Positions 10,741 to 23,030 are shown, numbered from the stretch's first letter. The stretch is 64,000 nucleotides of DNA from Rhododendron vialii (GCF_030253575.1 NC_080567.1:33261501-33325500); one strand, 5' to 3'. The notes: generated by a model from the sequence alone, not told the origin. A program made the numbers and translations.

Positions 10741-11397
10741 AAAGAATTACTCTTTGCCGCAAAGAATTACTAGAGGCCGCAAAGGATTACTCTTGGCTGA
10801 GAATTACTTTTGGCCACATTGAATTGCACTTGACCGAATTGAATTGCACTTGGCCACATCAAATTGCTTTTGGCCGCGTTGAATCGCATTTGGACGAGTC
10901 GAATTACTCTTGACTGCATCGAAATGCATTTGGCCGCTACGAATTGCACTTGGCCACATCGAATTGCTCTTGGCTGCGAAGAATTACTTCTAGCCCAAAG
11001 AATAACTCTTGACCGCGTAGAATTGCTCTTGGCCTCTACAAATTGCACTTAGCCGTGTCGAATTGCTCTTGGCCGCGAAAAATTACTTCTGGCCTCAAAG
11101 AATTACTCTTGACCGTGCAGAATTACTCTTGGCCGCTACAAATTTCACTTGGCCGCATTGAATTGCACTTAGCCTCATCAAATTGCTCTTGGCCACATCG
11201 AATTACACTTAGATGCTACGAATTACTCTTGGCCACATTGAATTGCTTTTGACCGCGTATAATTGCACTTGGCTGCATATAATTGTGAGACTATAAAGTA
11301 ATTCGATGCGGCCAAGTGCAATTTAATGCGGCCAATAGTAATTCCTAGCGGTCATGAGTAATTTTTCGCGACTAGGAGTAATTCTTCGTATCATATT
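10741..11397. repeat. 20-bp minisatellite with inverted tail
   Basis: About 27 diverged units of exactly or nearly 20 bp, consensus GAATTGCACTTGGCCGCATC, run from 10741 to about 11285. After a short break, about five units in the opposite orientation (AGTAATTC-GCGGCCAA type) fill 11297-11397. AATT and TTGGCC are the most constant words. The period is not a multiple of three, so the repetitive peptides in its open frames are by-products. Confidence 0.9.
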
Positions 11398-11399
11398 CT

Positions 11400-13141
11400 T
11401 TTTCTTTTTAACTAATAGGTAAGAGAACAAAATTGTTGTTTAGTACAACTTGAGTTGTTGGTTTAGATGATTTGGAGTTTTATGATCTGTCTGGAATTGA
11501 AAATTGTAGGTTTTTTGTTGGAGTCTTTTGGGTAGACAGAGTTTCAAACTCTACTCTTTACTTTGTTATATTATATATGTAACCTTGGAACTATTTTGCT
11601 TTCCTATTTTTCTAGGTCAGTTAAAGAAACAGGTACGATAGGGTTGTCACTTTTGAGTGAGTGAACGTTCAAAAAATTGAATTCGAGTTGGAATCCCGTA
11701 TGATTATACATTTTCAATATCTCTAATGCTATCCCTGAATTCAACTAACGGAATTAAATAGATTTGGTAATATTTGTTATGTTAGACTATTTATGAACTT
11801 GGTTAGATGGACCATGTTTGAAGCTTATTCTTAAAATTAAATAAAAAAATTTGAGAAGTAGATTTTGTTGGGAGAAGGAAAAAATTTCTAATTTACGGTT
11901 ATTTGTAATGCTCCTCTCGCATGAGGTGGGACCATACGCATATCCAGGACTCACTTCATGTAAAATTTTAAAAAGAATCTTTGTATCCACAAAAAAACCT
12001 TCAAAAAAGTGGGATTTTATAGTTTATTTAGACTATATTTAGAAAGTATTGCGTGGGAAATTACTAGTGTGTGTATACCACTTTTGTTGCGCCTTGTTGT
12101 TTAAATAGCAGTACCAGGTTTCTCTCCAGTTAAACTTCAGAGAAGTGTAGACAGTTTTTGTATCTCGATAATTCATGATTCAAATATAAAAATGTACGTC
12201 TCTTTTCAGTAAGAGTTTTTAACAAATTCAAACCATTAAAAATATTCGTGAGCGATTGAAATAGCGCGGAATGCTTTATGCAGTCCAAATCTAAACGACT
12301 GAGATGCCATTTCCAACATGTTAAACAATAGGTCGTAAGATTAGAGGCAATGAAGTCTCCATCTATGGCACCATTCATCCGAGTTTAACTATTTGGAGTC
12401 TCCCATGTCCCCTCGAAAGTAAATTGGATACTTATGTGTGTTGGTATGAAAGTAACGTGAAAACCCGATTTGCTGGGTTGTTCAGAGATTGCGGAGAGTG
12501 GATTTTTAACTATTACGATATGACAAGCTAAACCGTGGATCAAAAATCAAATTATGGGGTATATACGGAGGTCTCATCATAATGTCAGAGAAGAGCATAA
12601 ACAATGTCAAAGTCGGATTAGATTCTCTCACGGATGTCCATTTCAAGAATTCTAACGGTCCGCACCTGTGCCTCGCTTAGTCACACATACTGTCAAGCTA
12701 ACCAAAGTGCAGACCACGTAGCTAGCAAGGAGGGGTGCAGGTGCGGCAATTTGTGCTAGAGTATCGTCTTATGTCTATTGTCATGTATATTTGGACTTTT
12801 TCATATGATTCTCGTTGTGAACTTTTGAAACTAGCGATTGCTCGGTGGCTCCGCACAAATGTGTGGTGAGGAGGGAGTTTAGGACACCCGCCTACCATGT
12901 AATAATTTTTCACTTTTGAACATTTGACATTATGAAGTACCCAAATAAAAAAGAAACAAAGAACAAGAGTCTCGTATATCAGCAAAAAGTTATGGTTGAT
13001 GGGTCAAAATTTTCCGGCCCATTTACATCCATTGTTGGGCTGGCTGTCCAGACAGCCCAATCAAGTTCTTATTGATAAAAATGAAAGCCTACAAATCCTT
13101 CTAAATTGGAAGGCCCAATCTTCTTCTCTTTTTTTTGGATT
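11400..13141. other. Intergenic, nothing recognised
   Basis: No exon, repeat family or RNA gene that I can support. Open frames are below 90 codons and have no recognisable content. Confidence 0.4.
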
Positions 13142-13260
13142 TTGATTTTGGCGTTCCAAAAATTACTGGTACCAGCGCTCCAACAGGTGGAGTGCCAAAA
13201 ATTTTTGGCACTCCACTTTTGGAGCACCGATAGTAGTAATTTTCGGAGCGCCAAAATCAA
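13142..13260. mobile_element. Small TIR MITE, family B, copy 2
   Basis: A 119-bp element with ends TTGATTTTGGCGTTCCAAAA and, inverted, TTGATTTTGGCGCTCCGAAA. It is related to 4359-4467. Its centre holds a perfect 28-bp palindrome at 13188-13215 (left arm TGGAGTGCCAAAAA). Confidence 0.7.
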
Positions 13261-14918
13261 TCTCCTTTCATTTTTCGAAAGTCTATGTCAACTTTTGTTT
13301 TCGCCGCGCCAGCTTATGGAACAAATGCAACTTAAATAAGTTGAAAAAAATAGACTTTTTCCAACTTGTACCGCATGCAAATAAGCTCCGAAGCTCATGT
13401 GTTATTTTTTTTTTTTAACAAAAATGTTAAATACAAATGTCAATATATAATACATGTGTTATTAAAATACTTTCACATCAATTTCATAAGAAGTAGTTGG
13501 AACCACTATTTGACTAATCCTTCAGTCCAATATTCAATGGTTTGATCAGTTCCTGAACAATTGCACCTTATTCTCTTTATCATCATTTATTTATATTTCT
13601 CTAATATACAAGTATTAACGAGAAACTTGGCTAGTAATTTTTACATGTTCAAACTAAACTGACTGTAACTCTTCTCTTGAATTTTTTACACTCTCTATGA
13701 ATTCTAGTTTCTACTTTCTAGGAGTATGATTTGGTTGTCCACTTGTCCGGCCGGCTTAACTCTACATCAAGATATTATGGGCAATGTATGAGAATGACGT
13801 TACGGGAAAAAAATCAACGTGGAACATCTACTTTTCAAATGACGTTAGACCAAATTTTGTCATCCGTTGAGATTCGACAAGATATAAGATGGAATATTCT
13901 ATTTTCTTTTTTTTTTAAATCAGAAGAAAATTTTGTTAATGAAACTTCAATAAGGCCACATCGAGCAGGGAGGGAATCTATCTTTTAAATCAGCTTTGTG
14001 GTGTCAAACAAATTAGCGGTTCAACTATGAAGTCAAGAACAACTTGACGAAGAGAAATGTGAAATTACGTTCACCATTTGGGTCAAGGGTACGTACTTGA
14101 TATAGCAATTTCATAATGTGCTTTAAATTATAAATGGACTATATTGACTTTTGTCTTCTCACATCGTTAATTATTACACATAATAAGTACTTCCAATTAT
14201 CTCAATTTTAGATTGCGGATGTATTTTGATACCCGGGATATGAACAAAGAAGGACTTTGATAGATAAAACAACACACCAAGACATTAAAAAGAGGGCTAC
14301 TTCACTAAGAATGATAACATGTGAATTGAAACTAATGGGATGGATGTCAATTATCAAAAACGACTCGATCACTGAGTCCGCCCCGTGGGAAAAAAATTGT
14401 CCTAGAAGGGATGCGAAGAAATATTTGAAACCCCTCTCGAACCATTCTACAAATTTCGAATTCCATGTTCGAAAGAGAATCTCGATGTGGCAGTATACAC
14501 GTAGCCCCATACCAGATCCTCTAACTAGGTACCGCTTTTTTTCCTACCAAATCGGAGGCAGTCAAGAATGTAATGTCAAAAGAACCAACGATGGTGAAAG
14601 AAGAGCAGGAGTAGGACGGTATTGGCAAAACAAATATTTATTTTAAAAGAGGTAATAAATACAATAAATTAGGGGAGTCTTAATTATTCATCTTCAAATC
14701 TCATACAACTTAAGTATTCATCCTCCATTTTTTGAACAGTTATAATTTCATCCCTGTTTTTTTTTATACCAAAAGTGCCCCTATACCAAAAACTGCTCAA
14801 ATCAAGCCCTTTCCGGTCATTTTTTTTGCCTATTTCTCGCGGGTGCCCTTAAAATCACGTTCTGAACACATTGAGCGGCTCGGATTATCGAAATTCAATC
14901 GGAAAATGGGAGAAATGG
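13261..14918. other. Intergenic with an unassigned 129-codon frame
   Basis: An open frame at 14257-14646 (+) and an overlapping 100-codon frame on the minus strand (14208-14510) cover a stretch of more balanced composition than its flanks. I could not assign either to a family; an organelle-derived or transposon-derived fragment is possible. The rest shows nothing. Confidence 0.3.
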
Positions 14919-14952
14919 GGAGGTCCTTATTTTAACTAAAATAAGGACCTCC
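14919..14952. repeat. Perfect 16-bp stem inverted repeat
   Basis: GGAGGTCCTTATTTTA (14919-14934) and its exact reverse complement (14937-14952), separated by two bases. It could extrude as a hairpin. Confidence 0.9.
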
Positions 14953-14966
14953 TTATTTGAAAATAA

Positions 14967-14968
<2 letters not shown>

Positions 14969-15042
<74 letters not shown>
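14969..15042. repeat. Compound (TA)n(CA)n microsatellite
   Basis: About 15 TA units end at about 14998, and 21 AC units follow at 15001-15042. Confidence 0.95.
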
Positions 15043-15043
<1 letters not shown>

Positions 15044-15148
15044 AGAAAATGAGACCAAAACATAATCTTTCCCATCCCGTCCCACGATTTCCGTTCAATC
15101 CCTAAAATTATGGATCCCAAAAATTCGGGTGGGATTATATATAAGTAA

Positions 15149-15151
<3 letters not shown>

Positions 15152-15235
<84 letters not shown>
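15152..15235. repeat. (CT)n microsatellite
   Basis: About 42 uninterrupted CT units. The long open frames over it are artefacts of the repeat. Confidence 0.95.
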
Positions 15236-15237
<2 letters not shown>

Positions 15238-15239
15238 AA

Positions 15240-16031
15240 GTCCTCCATAAACAGCCGCCACCATTCACATGTCCTCCGGTGGGCGGCGATCCACTCGTCG
15301 TCCGATGTCTTCCGCTCTATCGCCGCCGTTTCCCTCCTCCCTCTCGCCGATCAATCATCCTCCGTCGTCATCAATGAAGCCGACAGAAATCTCCCTTCAG
15401 TACCGTTGCTGTTGACCGATTCCCTCATCCCTTTCACCAATCAATCATCTTCTATCGTCAATGAAGTTTAACGAAGAAGTGGGCGTTATCGTTGTCGCCG
15501 AAGCAAATCTTTAAGATGTAGTGATTTGAAGTTTTTTTTTGTTTATATGGTTTGGGTATTCATGGTTTATTAACCATGAATCAACGATTGAATATTTATG
15601 TTTTTTTTTCTCGTCTTGTTCGTTGATTTTTTTAATTTATGACTTGTTTGGGTATTTTTACCATGATTATTAATGAAGGTTTCCATGACGATACACAGAT
15701 TGAATGGTTTTTTGTTTATTTGAACCATTTACCATGAAATATTTGTTCGAATCATGGGATATTAATCGTGTCCACGTAGTAATCGTCATGGTACTTTAAC
15801 CATGTAATGTCATTGTAATTTAAACATGTAACGGTTTGAATATGTCATGTTATATATATTTTTTACGGTAATTTAGCTATGTTCCATTTAATAAGATCAA
15901 TGAAAAATATGACTTTCTGTTATTTGGTTGGCCAACTCGAAGAATGAAGAAAAAATATAAATATGTGGTCAACTTATCATGTTATATTCCTAAAAATAAG
16001 TAATCAATCATATTGAAATTTACCAAATCCC
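15240..16031. other. Intergenic, nothing coding
   Basis: 15240-15480 is GC-richer and open for 82 codons together with the microsatellite, but contains no recognisable protein. The remainder has scattered CATGG/CCATG words and no gene. Confidence 0.4.
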
Positions 16032-16207
16032 ATTGAATTAGGAAAATAATCCAATCCAATCCCACTAAATTGGAAAAACAATCAAATCCAATCCCACTAA
16101 ATTAGGAAAGCAATATAACATTGAATTAGGAAAATAATCCAATCCAATCTCACTAAATCGGGAAAACAATTAAATCCAATTCCACTAAATTAGGAAAGCA
16201 ATATAAC
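16032..16207. repeat. 88-bp tandem duplication
   Basis: Units at 16032-16119 and 16120-16207 start ATTGAATTAGGAAAATAATC and differ at about five positions. Each is itself made of roughly 36-bp subunits with AATCCAATCCCACTAAAT. Confidence 0.85.
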
Positions 16208-17400
16208 ATAATATATGTATATCATAGTGAAAAGGGTAAGAAAGATAATTCACACACTAAAAGGATGAAAACATAAGTATGAAAAAAGGGCGGGATGAAT
16301 TCTTACATGACATAGATAAAGAGGATGAATATTTAAATATTCCTACTTTCATACATGCTAAACACCACATTATTATTTTAATGTGATCATGTTGGTTCAT
16401 GCGCCATACTTAGCCGGTCTCATCTCTTTTTTCCTTTTTATTTTTTAATTCGGTTAGATTCTTCAGTTATATATTAGTATAATTCAACTGGACAAATTTT
16501 TTTTATGGCCTTGTTACTAGTATTTTTTTCCCCTTCTTGGGCACTAAGTCAAAACAAACAGTAGCTGACAATTTTTTTCAATTACTTTATTTACGGCTAT
16601 CAATTGCATATGAAAGATTGGGAGTCAAATGGGAGCACGACAATAAGTAAAGAGGCTTACTGCTTTGAACTAGCAAGTTTTATTCCCACTATTTAAAAAA
16701 AAAAAAAACGAATATGTGGAAGTTTGCTCGATCGCTAAGTTAATGTTTAAAATTAATTTGAGATGTTTGTAAAGTAGTGCAGACAGCCGGTTATATACGA
16801 AAAACATACTTAGATCAAAGTGCAAAAAAATATGATATCTCATGTCTATGGCTTCGTAAATTGTAATTCTATGAATGAGTGTGCAATCATGTCAAAACTA
16901 CAAGGACTAATAATATAATTTACAGTCATACAAGTACATCTGGTCAACAGCGATAAAATTTAAGTAGAGTGTACCAAGTCGCGCAACACGAAAACCTTCT
17001 CAAGGGTCTCCATATTGCGCTAATGAACTACAAATGTAGGACGCTTTGGTATGCTCAATCGAATTTTTTTCATCGTCATGCGAACCGTCCAATTTGTAAG
17101 GTATGGTGAGTAGCTCGTTCAGGAAAAAATTTGAATTGATCGAATGCATTAGCCCTTTGGGCAAACGACATTGATTATAAGAAAATAGATGGTCAATATC
17201 ATTCAAAAAAAAATGTATTGCAAGACAAATCTATCTCGATCATATAAATAGTAATATCTGGTTACAATATTTTTTGATACACGTCAACAACTTCTACACA
17301 TTTAACAGTTCAAATCACCATGAAAAAAAATTCAGCTAATCAGGTCCAGAGAGTGTATAAGTCAAAAAAGAAAGAAAGACTAAAATACCATCCCATGGTA
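16208..17400. other. Intergenic, nothing recognised
   Basis: AT-rich with no supported features. Confidence 0.4.
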
Positions 17401-17403
17401 TAA

Positions 17404-17875
17404 GGGCATCCACATCTCTCTTTATTCTCCTCTTTAAACTAAATTAAAGAGCCAAATTAAGAAAAAACATCCAAAACCCCCTTTATTAGTCTCTCTTCCT
17501 TCCTCTCTCTACTTTGAAGAAATTTTAGTTTTGCTACAGTAGCTCGTTTGGATAGACGAGCTACTGTTTACTTGCCTCTAATTTTTATATTGTTTCTCTC
17601 TCTTTCTCTCTTGTAATTGTTGTGTACCAGCGCCAGCGGTTAGAGACAAGGGCGGTCAGAGACAAGGGAGACTGGGAGAGTTTTTTTTTTTTTTATATCA
17701 GAAGGAAGAGTTAAATGGAGTATTTAATTGAGGTGGATTTGATTATTTATTGAGAGAAGAGTGAGAGTAAAGAGTCTGATGCAATAGTTATTTTAAAAGT
17801 AGATAGCTATAGTAATAAAGTGACATTTTAAAGTGTAAATTGGTCCAAAATGTAAAAAGTCCTGTGCGGATGCTC
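17404..17875. mobile_element. Tourist-like (PIF/Harbinger) MITE
   Basis: A 472-bp element flanked by the target duplication TAA (17401-17403 and 17876-17878). Its termini are GGGCATCCACATC and, inverted, GAGCATCCGCAC. The 3-bp TAA/TTA duplication and GAGCATC-type ends are characteristic of this superfamily. Non-coding. Confidence 0.75.
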
Positions 17876-17878
17876 TAA

Positions 17879-18240
17879 CTAGGTGTCAGGTGACATGCTT
17901 CTGTAAATCCATCACGAAAAAGAGGAAAAAACATCCACCACCAACCGGTAAAATATGTTGGAAGCAATCCGAGTTGTCTAGATTCGCTGGTGATCCATCA
18001 TCATCCATGACTCATCAACTAACACATGCACTACCCTTTTAGTAACTCTAAAACCTCAGAAAAATTGTCAGATAATACCCATTTCTAATCCATGATTGGC
18101 AGTTTCATTGGACATACCATGCCGTACATCAGATTAAAATAATCCTAGTCCTGGTTTTGAAGTTTCCACGAAACTGCACTACATGTTGAACGCCTTGAGT
18201 AGTTTTTTATTGTTTTGTTTTCCTTCTTGTTCCATCTGGA
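17879..18240. promoter_or_regulatory. Upstream region of the CorA-like gene
   Basis: Presumed promoter region between the MITE and the leader of the CorA-like gene. No clear TATA box was identified. Confidence 0.3.
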
Positions 18241-18299
18241 GGTAGTATTTCTCAGGCGTTTTCTAATTGGGCTTTAATTACGAATCTATCTATATCTGG

Positions 18300-18537
18300 G
18301 TGTTAAAAGCTTGGAACGACCGTCCTTGGATCAGAAACATCCTTTTCTGAGTTCTTTCTGGGGTTTGATTTCTTGTTCTGATTTGGGTCTTCTTTGTTGG
18401 CTTGCCGTTCCTCAAGGGTCCTGGTTGAGGTAAGCGCTGACGCTTTCTTCTTTGTTGGTTAATTTATCTTTTGGTTGATTATGGGTTCTGTTTGATTTTT
18501 AAGAGTAATACTCAGTTGTTTTTTTTTTGGTTTTTGT

Positions 18538-18570
<33 letters not shown>

Positions 18571-19129
18571 AAAACCCCTGGTGGGTTTTGGTTTGGGATT
18601 TGATTTGATGCTAAAAACGTGGAATTATAATGTTAATTTTTCAGGTTAGTGTGGTGGATTGGAAAATCTTGGTGGGGTTTAAGGGGGTTGTTGCTGTTTG
18701 GTGGATTGATAAGAAGGGATTTTATTGAGATGTGCAGAGTTGGTTCATTCCTGTTTTGATTTGTCAATTTGTTCATTATCGCCGTCTGTGATACGGGATT
18801 TGATTCGAGAGGGTTGGCAAGAGACTATTTTTGATGCTGAATTGGTGTGTTTCTGTTTGATAATTGAAGGATTTGGTTACATATTGAGATCTGCAGAGTT
18901 GGGTCAATCTTCTTGCGAATTGGTCCGGTTGGATTTGGTATCACCATTGCCATCTCTGGTACCGAAATTGATTCCAGAGGGTTGAAAACAGACTGTTTTG
19001 ACGCTTGAAATTGAAACTTCTTGAAAATTGAATGTGAGTGTTATAGTTGGGCTCAGTTCTGTTGTATAGAATCTTCTTATCCTCGTTGTGGTTATTCTGA
19101 TCAGTGACTAAAAAATAGACTCGGGAATT
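18300..19129 (+). other. 5' leader of the CorA-like gene, with an intron
   Basis: A leader exon ends at 18429 (GTTGAG/GTAAGC). A 215-bp intron (18430-18644, acceptor TTTTTCAG) contains a 30-G run. A second leader exon (18645-19129) precedes the ATG. Within it 18724-18846 and 18884-19012 are diverged copies of each other (shared ATTGAGAT-TGCAGAGTTGG and CAGAGGGTTG-type words), so the leader contains a tandem duplication. Confidence 0.55.
18540..18569 (+). repeat. 30-bp G homopolymer
   Basis: Uninterrupted run of about 30 G inside the predicted leader intron, on the transcribed-sense strand. The length may be affected by sequencing. Confidence 0.85.
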
Positions 19130-22100
19130 ATGGCATTGCCTCTGGAAGAACTAAACCTTGATGGAGAAGTAGAGGGAGAGGAAATGTTGACAGAACGCGC
19201 ACCTCTAAAGGAGAGTCGGCTTTATAGGACTAGTTTCCCGGGTGCTGTGAGAAAAAGAGCCTATATTTTCGATGGGGAAGGGAATTACTATAACAAGGAT
19301 TGGGATCTTGTAGAGGGTAGAGGGAATGAATTTTGTTGGTACCATGTGGAACTTCCCAAAGGCAATCAAAAACTTTCTCAATCCGCTCAATACCTCATTG
19401 ATGTTCTTTGCCCTCCCCTAAAACTCCAAGACATCCTCTCTCTGGTCAGCAACGGACCCTTTTGTGGGCATGTAGATGGTGCCCTTGTGTTTAGGGTTAA
19501 CTCACCGGGTACTGCCTCGGGCAAATTTACATTCAGAATCGCTGCAAGAGTTACTGAGAATTCAGTGATTACAGTCTCTTTGGGCCGTGTCCCAAGATTG
19601 GGCTTCTCGCCTGTTGGTGAGTCTCTTCTTTCAGAGATTCCAAGTGTGGAGAGTCCAAATCATGTGAGAGGAGAGAAGGAAAAGGGTGGGATTGTGATTG
19701 GGGAGCATGTTCTTGAATTTTTGTTGACTATGAATCATTCTGAGGAAGCGGATAATCCTGTGCCGAAATCTGTTGCGAAACTCGTCATTCATATTATTGA
19801 CACACATGTAGATCATATCCAAGATATCGTGACCAAACTTGAGATTGACCTGGATGGGGTGGAGTTTGAATTGGATAGAGGTAAGCTTAATTAATGCAAA
19901 CTTTAGGTTTCTGTATGCGCAAGTACTTATTTTCCATTTCATATATGTTCTTTTTGAGTACTGATAAATTTTATGAAGCATGCTGTGAGTTTCTATTCGA
20001 TAGTCGCTATTAAAGATGTGAGACACTAGCTTTCATGGCGCATGATGTCCTTTCGATCTAGAACTACTTAATAAGATGCCCTCGATATTGTATTATGGCA
20101 TGCCTAGGGTTGGACTTGGTTTTGTCATTACTACCTCAATTTTGGTAGCTATAATATACCCATTCCAGATTTCCATCTTGATATTGTAGATTGTATTTAT
20201 TATTTAACAAGTTTCTCATGATAGTTAATTAGAAGGCCACCCCTTATGGTACAACATTTGCGACTGAACGAAACCTTGATGGACTGCTTCTCATGTTTCT
20301 TATAAGCTCTTTTGGATTGGAAAACTTCCACTCACAGAATTCATTTGTTACAATAATTTCCTGAGGAGTCAGATACTACTGTCCGGCTTTGACGAATGGT
20401 ATCAGATCTTGGCACGTAAGAAAAGTCATGTTTCATTAAAGCAGTGTAGCGGAAGTAAGGGTGAAATGAATGAATCGTTTTACTAGAAAAGATGAAATTA
20501 AAGAGCAGCCATTATTAACAAGTCAGAAGTGGCACAAATTGTAGGGCAAAACTAGAAGAGAAAAGCCATTTGAGTGGTGTGGAGAAATTTGATCCGCGGG
20601 GAGGGTGTTAAAGAACTAAAGGAAGGTGAGAACGTGGGAGGAGGTGAAAAGAAGTGACACAACTTAGGATACGACTTTGGATAGATACAGTTCAAGAAAT
20701 GGTGAATGCGGCAGGCGTTAAGTAATTAGGACAAAGGCTTGTTGAGTCGAGTTGGATAACTTTGTCTTTGCACAATCATGATGACGCTGCCACCATCAAT
20801 ACTGGTGCTATAAACTGTTGTTCGATCAGCATCACTATAAGATGTTTTACGTAAATATCAAGATAGAGATCAAGTTTTGGAGAATTTGAAAATTTTGAGA
20901 CTGTTGTTGAAATGCCTTCTTGACAGATTCATACATTAACAAGGCCACACTGATCATACATTTTAATATTGACTTGAGTAGATAACGTAGATCTTTCCTT
21001 AATTAGTACAGTAACTTTAACGACCAGGAGTGTGTGCTTTCTAGCTCCTCCCATTTAATATGATCTATTGAGAGATCCAGTCCTTCACCCAAAAGCCTGA
21101 ATGATTTCATAGTTCGTTTTTTCTGTCACTTCATCGTATAAGTCTATTTCTTATTTACGTCTTCTAATGTCAAGACAAGATTCGTTCCTTTAAAGGAGGA
21201 TCTAATAAAGTACTGTTAGATTTCAGTTTTTTTTTCTTTTTAATCAATGATGATCTCATTCGCCTCTGATGTGGGAGGTGCAATAGTTAATGACAATAAT
21301 TGACATCCTAAGATCATATGCATTAGCTTCAGATTTGGCTTTAACTGGTAAAATCGTTAAAAAGGAAACGGTGTGGTTAGATTGAAAAGAAGTTGCTTCC
21401 ACATTCTGTTATTTTATTTCTCAACTTGAACTCCTATTCCTCTTTTTTTGGATGTGCATTATTTTTTATGCGTTGTTTGATTGCACCATTTTGTTGGGAT
21501 CATTGCAGGTGGTTTTGCTTTGAAAAAGCAAATGCTAGATGACAGAAGATTTCCTAAAATGCATCTTGACTTACAGCGCCTCTTGCAGGTAATGTCCATC
21601 CTCTATGGCATGGCATGAGTGGAGAAACATAAAGACATAACTTCAGTACATACTCACGAAACATATGGCTGTGGTAGTTTATTCATGGCTTGCAAAACGG
21701 GTCATGTTTCCTATTCCTTTTCATCCAAAGAGTTGTGATCAATGAGCTTCTCATAATTCTCTGATGTGACCTCTTGTCATGTGATTATCCCTTATATAGG
21801 TCAAAGAATTTTGAAATAAAAGCACACAGCTACACGTTCTTGTGGATTTTACCCATTGTAATCCGACGTGGATGCAGGTTATTGCACATGGGGAGCAAGT
21901 ATTTCCACGAGTCAAGGAGAAGTGCGCTTCAAAACACTGGTTTGCCCATGAAGACATCAGTTCACTTGAGGAGTTAATCAGTCGCCTCAGGAGGCTAAAG
22001 GAGAATGTTGGATTCATAGCCAATCGAGTCACAGCAATTCAAGCTGGTCTAGACAGCTGGCAGGCCGAGCAAATAAATAGAAAGCTATACTATCTCTCGT

Positions 22101-23030
22101 TCCTTTCGATCATATTCCTCCCTCTATCTGTAGTGACTGGAGGTTTAAGATCTTTCTTCGACCCTATGCTCTCTTTTTTAATACTATTCTGTGTAAAATT
22201 TGACTTGTTTATCTAGAATTGAAAAAGTAGGGTGCCAACACATTTGGTAGATGTTAAGTTTACATATCAAATAGACATCTTTTAAAAAGATTACAAATAT
22301 CTTTTTATCCCAAGGATAAGCAATTGCGTAATGTTAGTATCATGAAGAGAAGGGCGGCGCGCCTCTCCGCTCATGGGGGTGGGTGAGGTTGCGTACATCC
22401 AACAACATCCAACCTTCTCCAGACCGTGCAGTGGCTAGCCCATTGGTGTTATGTAGATATAACAACTACTTTTGCTAAATAAATATCATTGAACTAAGAT
22501 TTTTGGGCGTTGGCTGAATGGTTTAAAAAATCCCATTTTGACATCCTAATGTGTCCCAAACATGCTCCTAGCATGTTGTCAGCATGTCTAAGTAAAATAA
22601 TTGTACGTAAGGATTAGACACACTTTTAGGCGTGCCCAACATGTGTCTGTGTCCGACACTAGTCAGACACCTATGCGCAAGGCTAGTAGACATCTCCGTG
22701 CTTCTTATCTTTCTAGAGAGGGAGAACCATTCAAAGTGAATCACTTTTTTTTTTTGCTTTCTTTAAACAGTGTTTGGGATGAACGTAGGAGGAGTTCCTT
22801 GGACGGAGCAAAGAGATCCGAAGCTGAAGGATGGTTTCCGCAATGTCATCTTTCTATGTTTTGCAATGCTGCTTTTTGTTCTTTTGTGCTTCATTGTCCC
22901 AGCTATTTATACACGTGTAGCTGCTTGGCGGAGGAAAAGAGAGATAAGGAAAAGCTGGTCTCTCAACAGGAAGCCGTTCCTCAGGAAAAGCCTAGGAAGC
23001 GAAGAAAGAGGAGGTTACCTTCGGCTTTGA
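19130..23030 (+). CDS. CorA-like Mg2+/cation transporter family protein
   Basis: Predicted to move Mg2+ or related divalent cations across a membrane. Four coding exons (19130-19880, 21509-21588, 21878-22142, 22771-23030) join in phase into 451 residues. The first 250 residues form the soluble N-terminal domain. Residues about 300-345 are a charged helical stalk (LEELISRLRRLKENVGF). Membrane helix 1 (YYLSFLSIIFLPLSVVTG) ends at residue 365 and is followed by the CorA signature GMN (368-370, in FGMNVGG). Helix 2 is at about 390-412, then a basic C-terminal tail. The GMN motif and two C-terminal helices define the CorA superfamily. The sequence fits the plant CorA-like group typified by Arabidopsis At2g42950 rather than the MRS2/MGT proteins, so ion specificity and membrane are uncertain. 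The next gene, TIC20, is convergent. Confidence 0.9.
22350..22460 (+). mobile_element. Degenerate Au-like SINE fragment
   Basis: GGGTGAGGTTGCGTACAT followed by CTCCAGACC and GCAGTGG matches the 3' half of the plant Au SINE consensus. It lies in intron 3 of the CorA-like gene and is diverged and truncated. Confidence 0.4.

Noticed and set aside
10741..11397. CRISPR-like regularly spaced repeat
   Set aside because: The units are contiguous and diverged with no unique spacers, in a plant nuclear context; it is a minisatellite.
14208..14646. Organelle DNA insertion
   Set aside because: Composition and overlapping open frames suggested it, but I could not match it to any plastid or mitochondrial gene, so I left it unassigned.
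14953..15377. Long open frames with Arg-Glu, Val-Cys and Leu-Ser repeats
   Set aside because: They are translations of the TA, CA and CT microsatellites.
18725..18985. 86-codon frame before the CorA-like gene as a separate protein or uORF
   Set aside because: It begins with TTG rather than ATG and is produced by the duplicated leader; no family resemblance.
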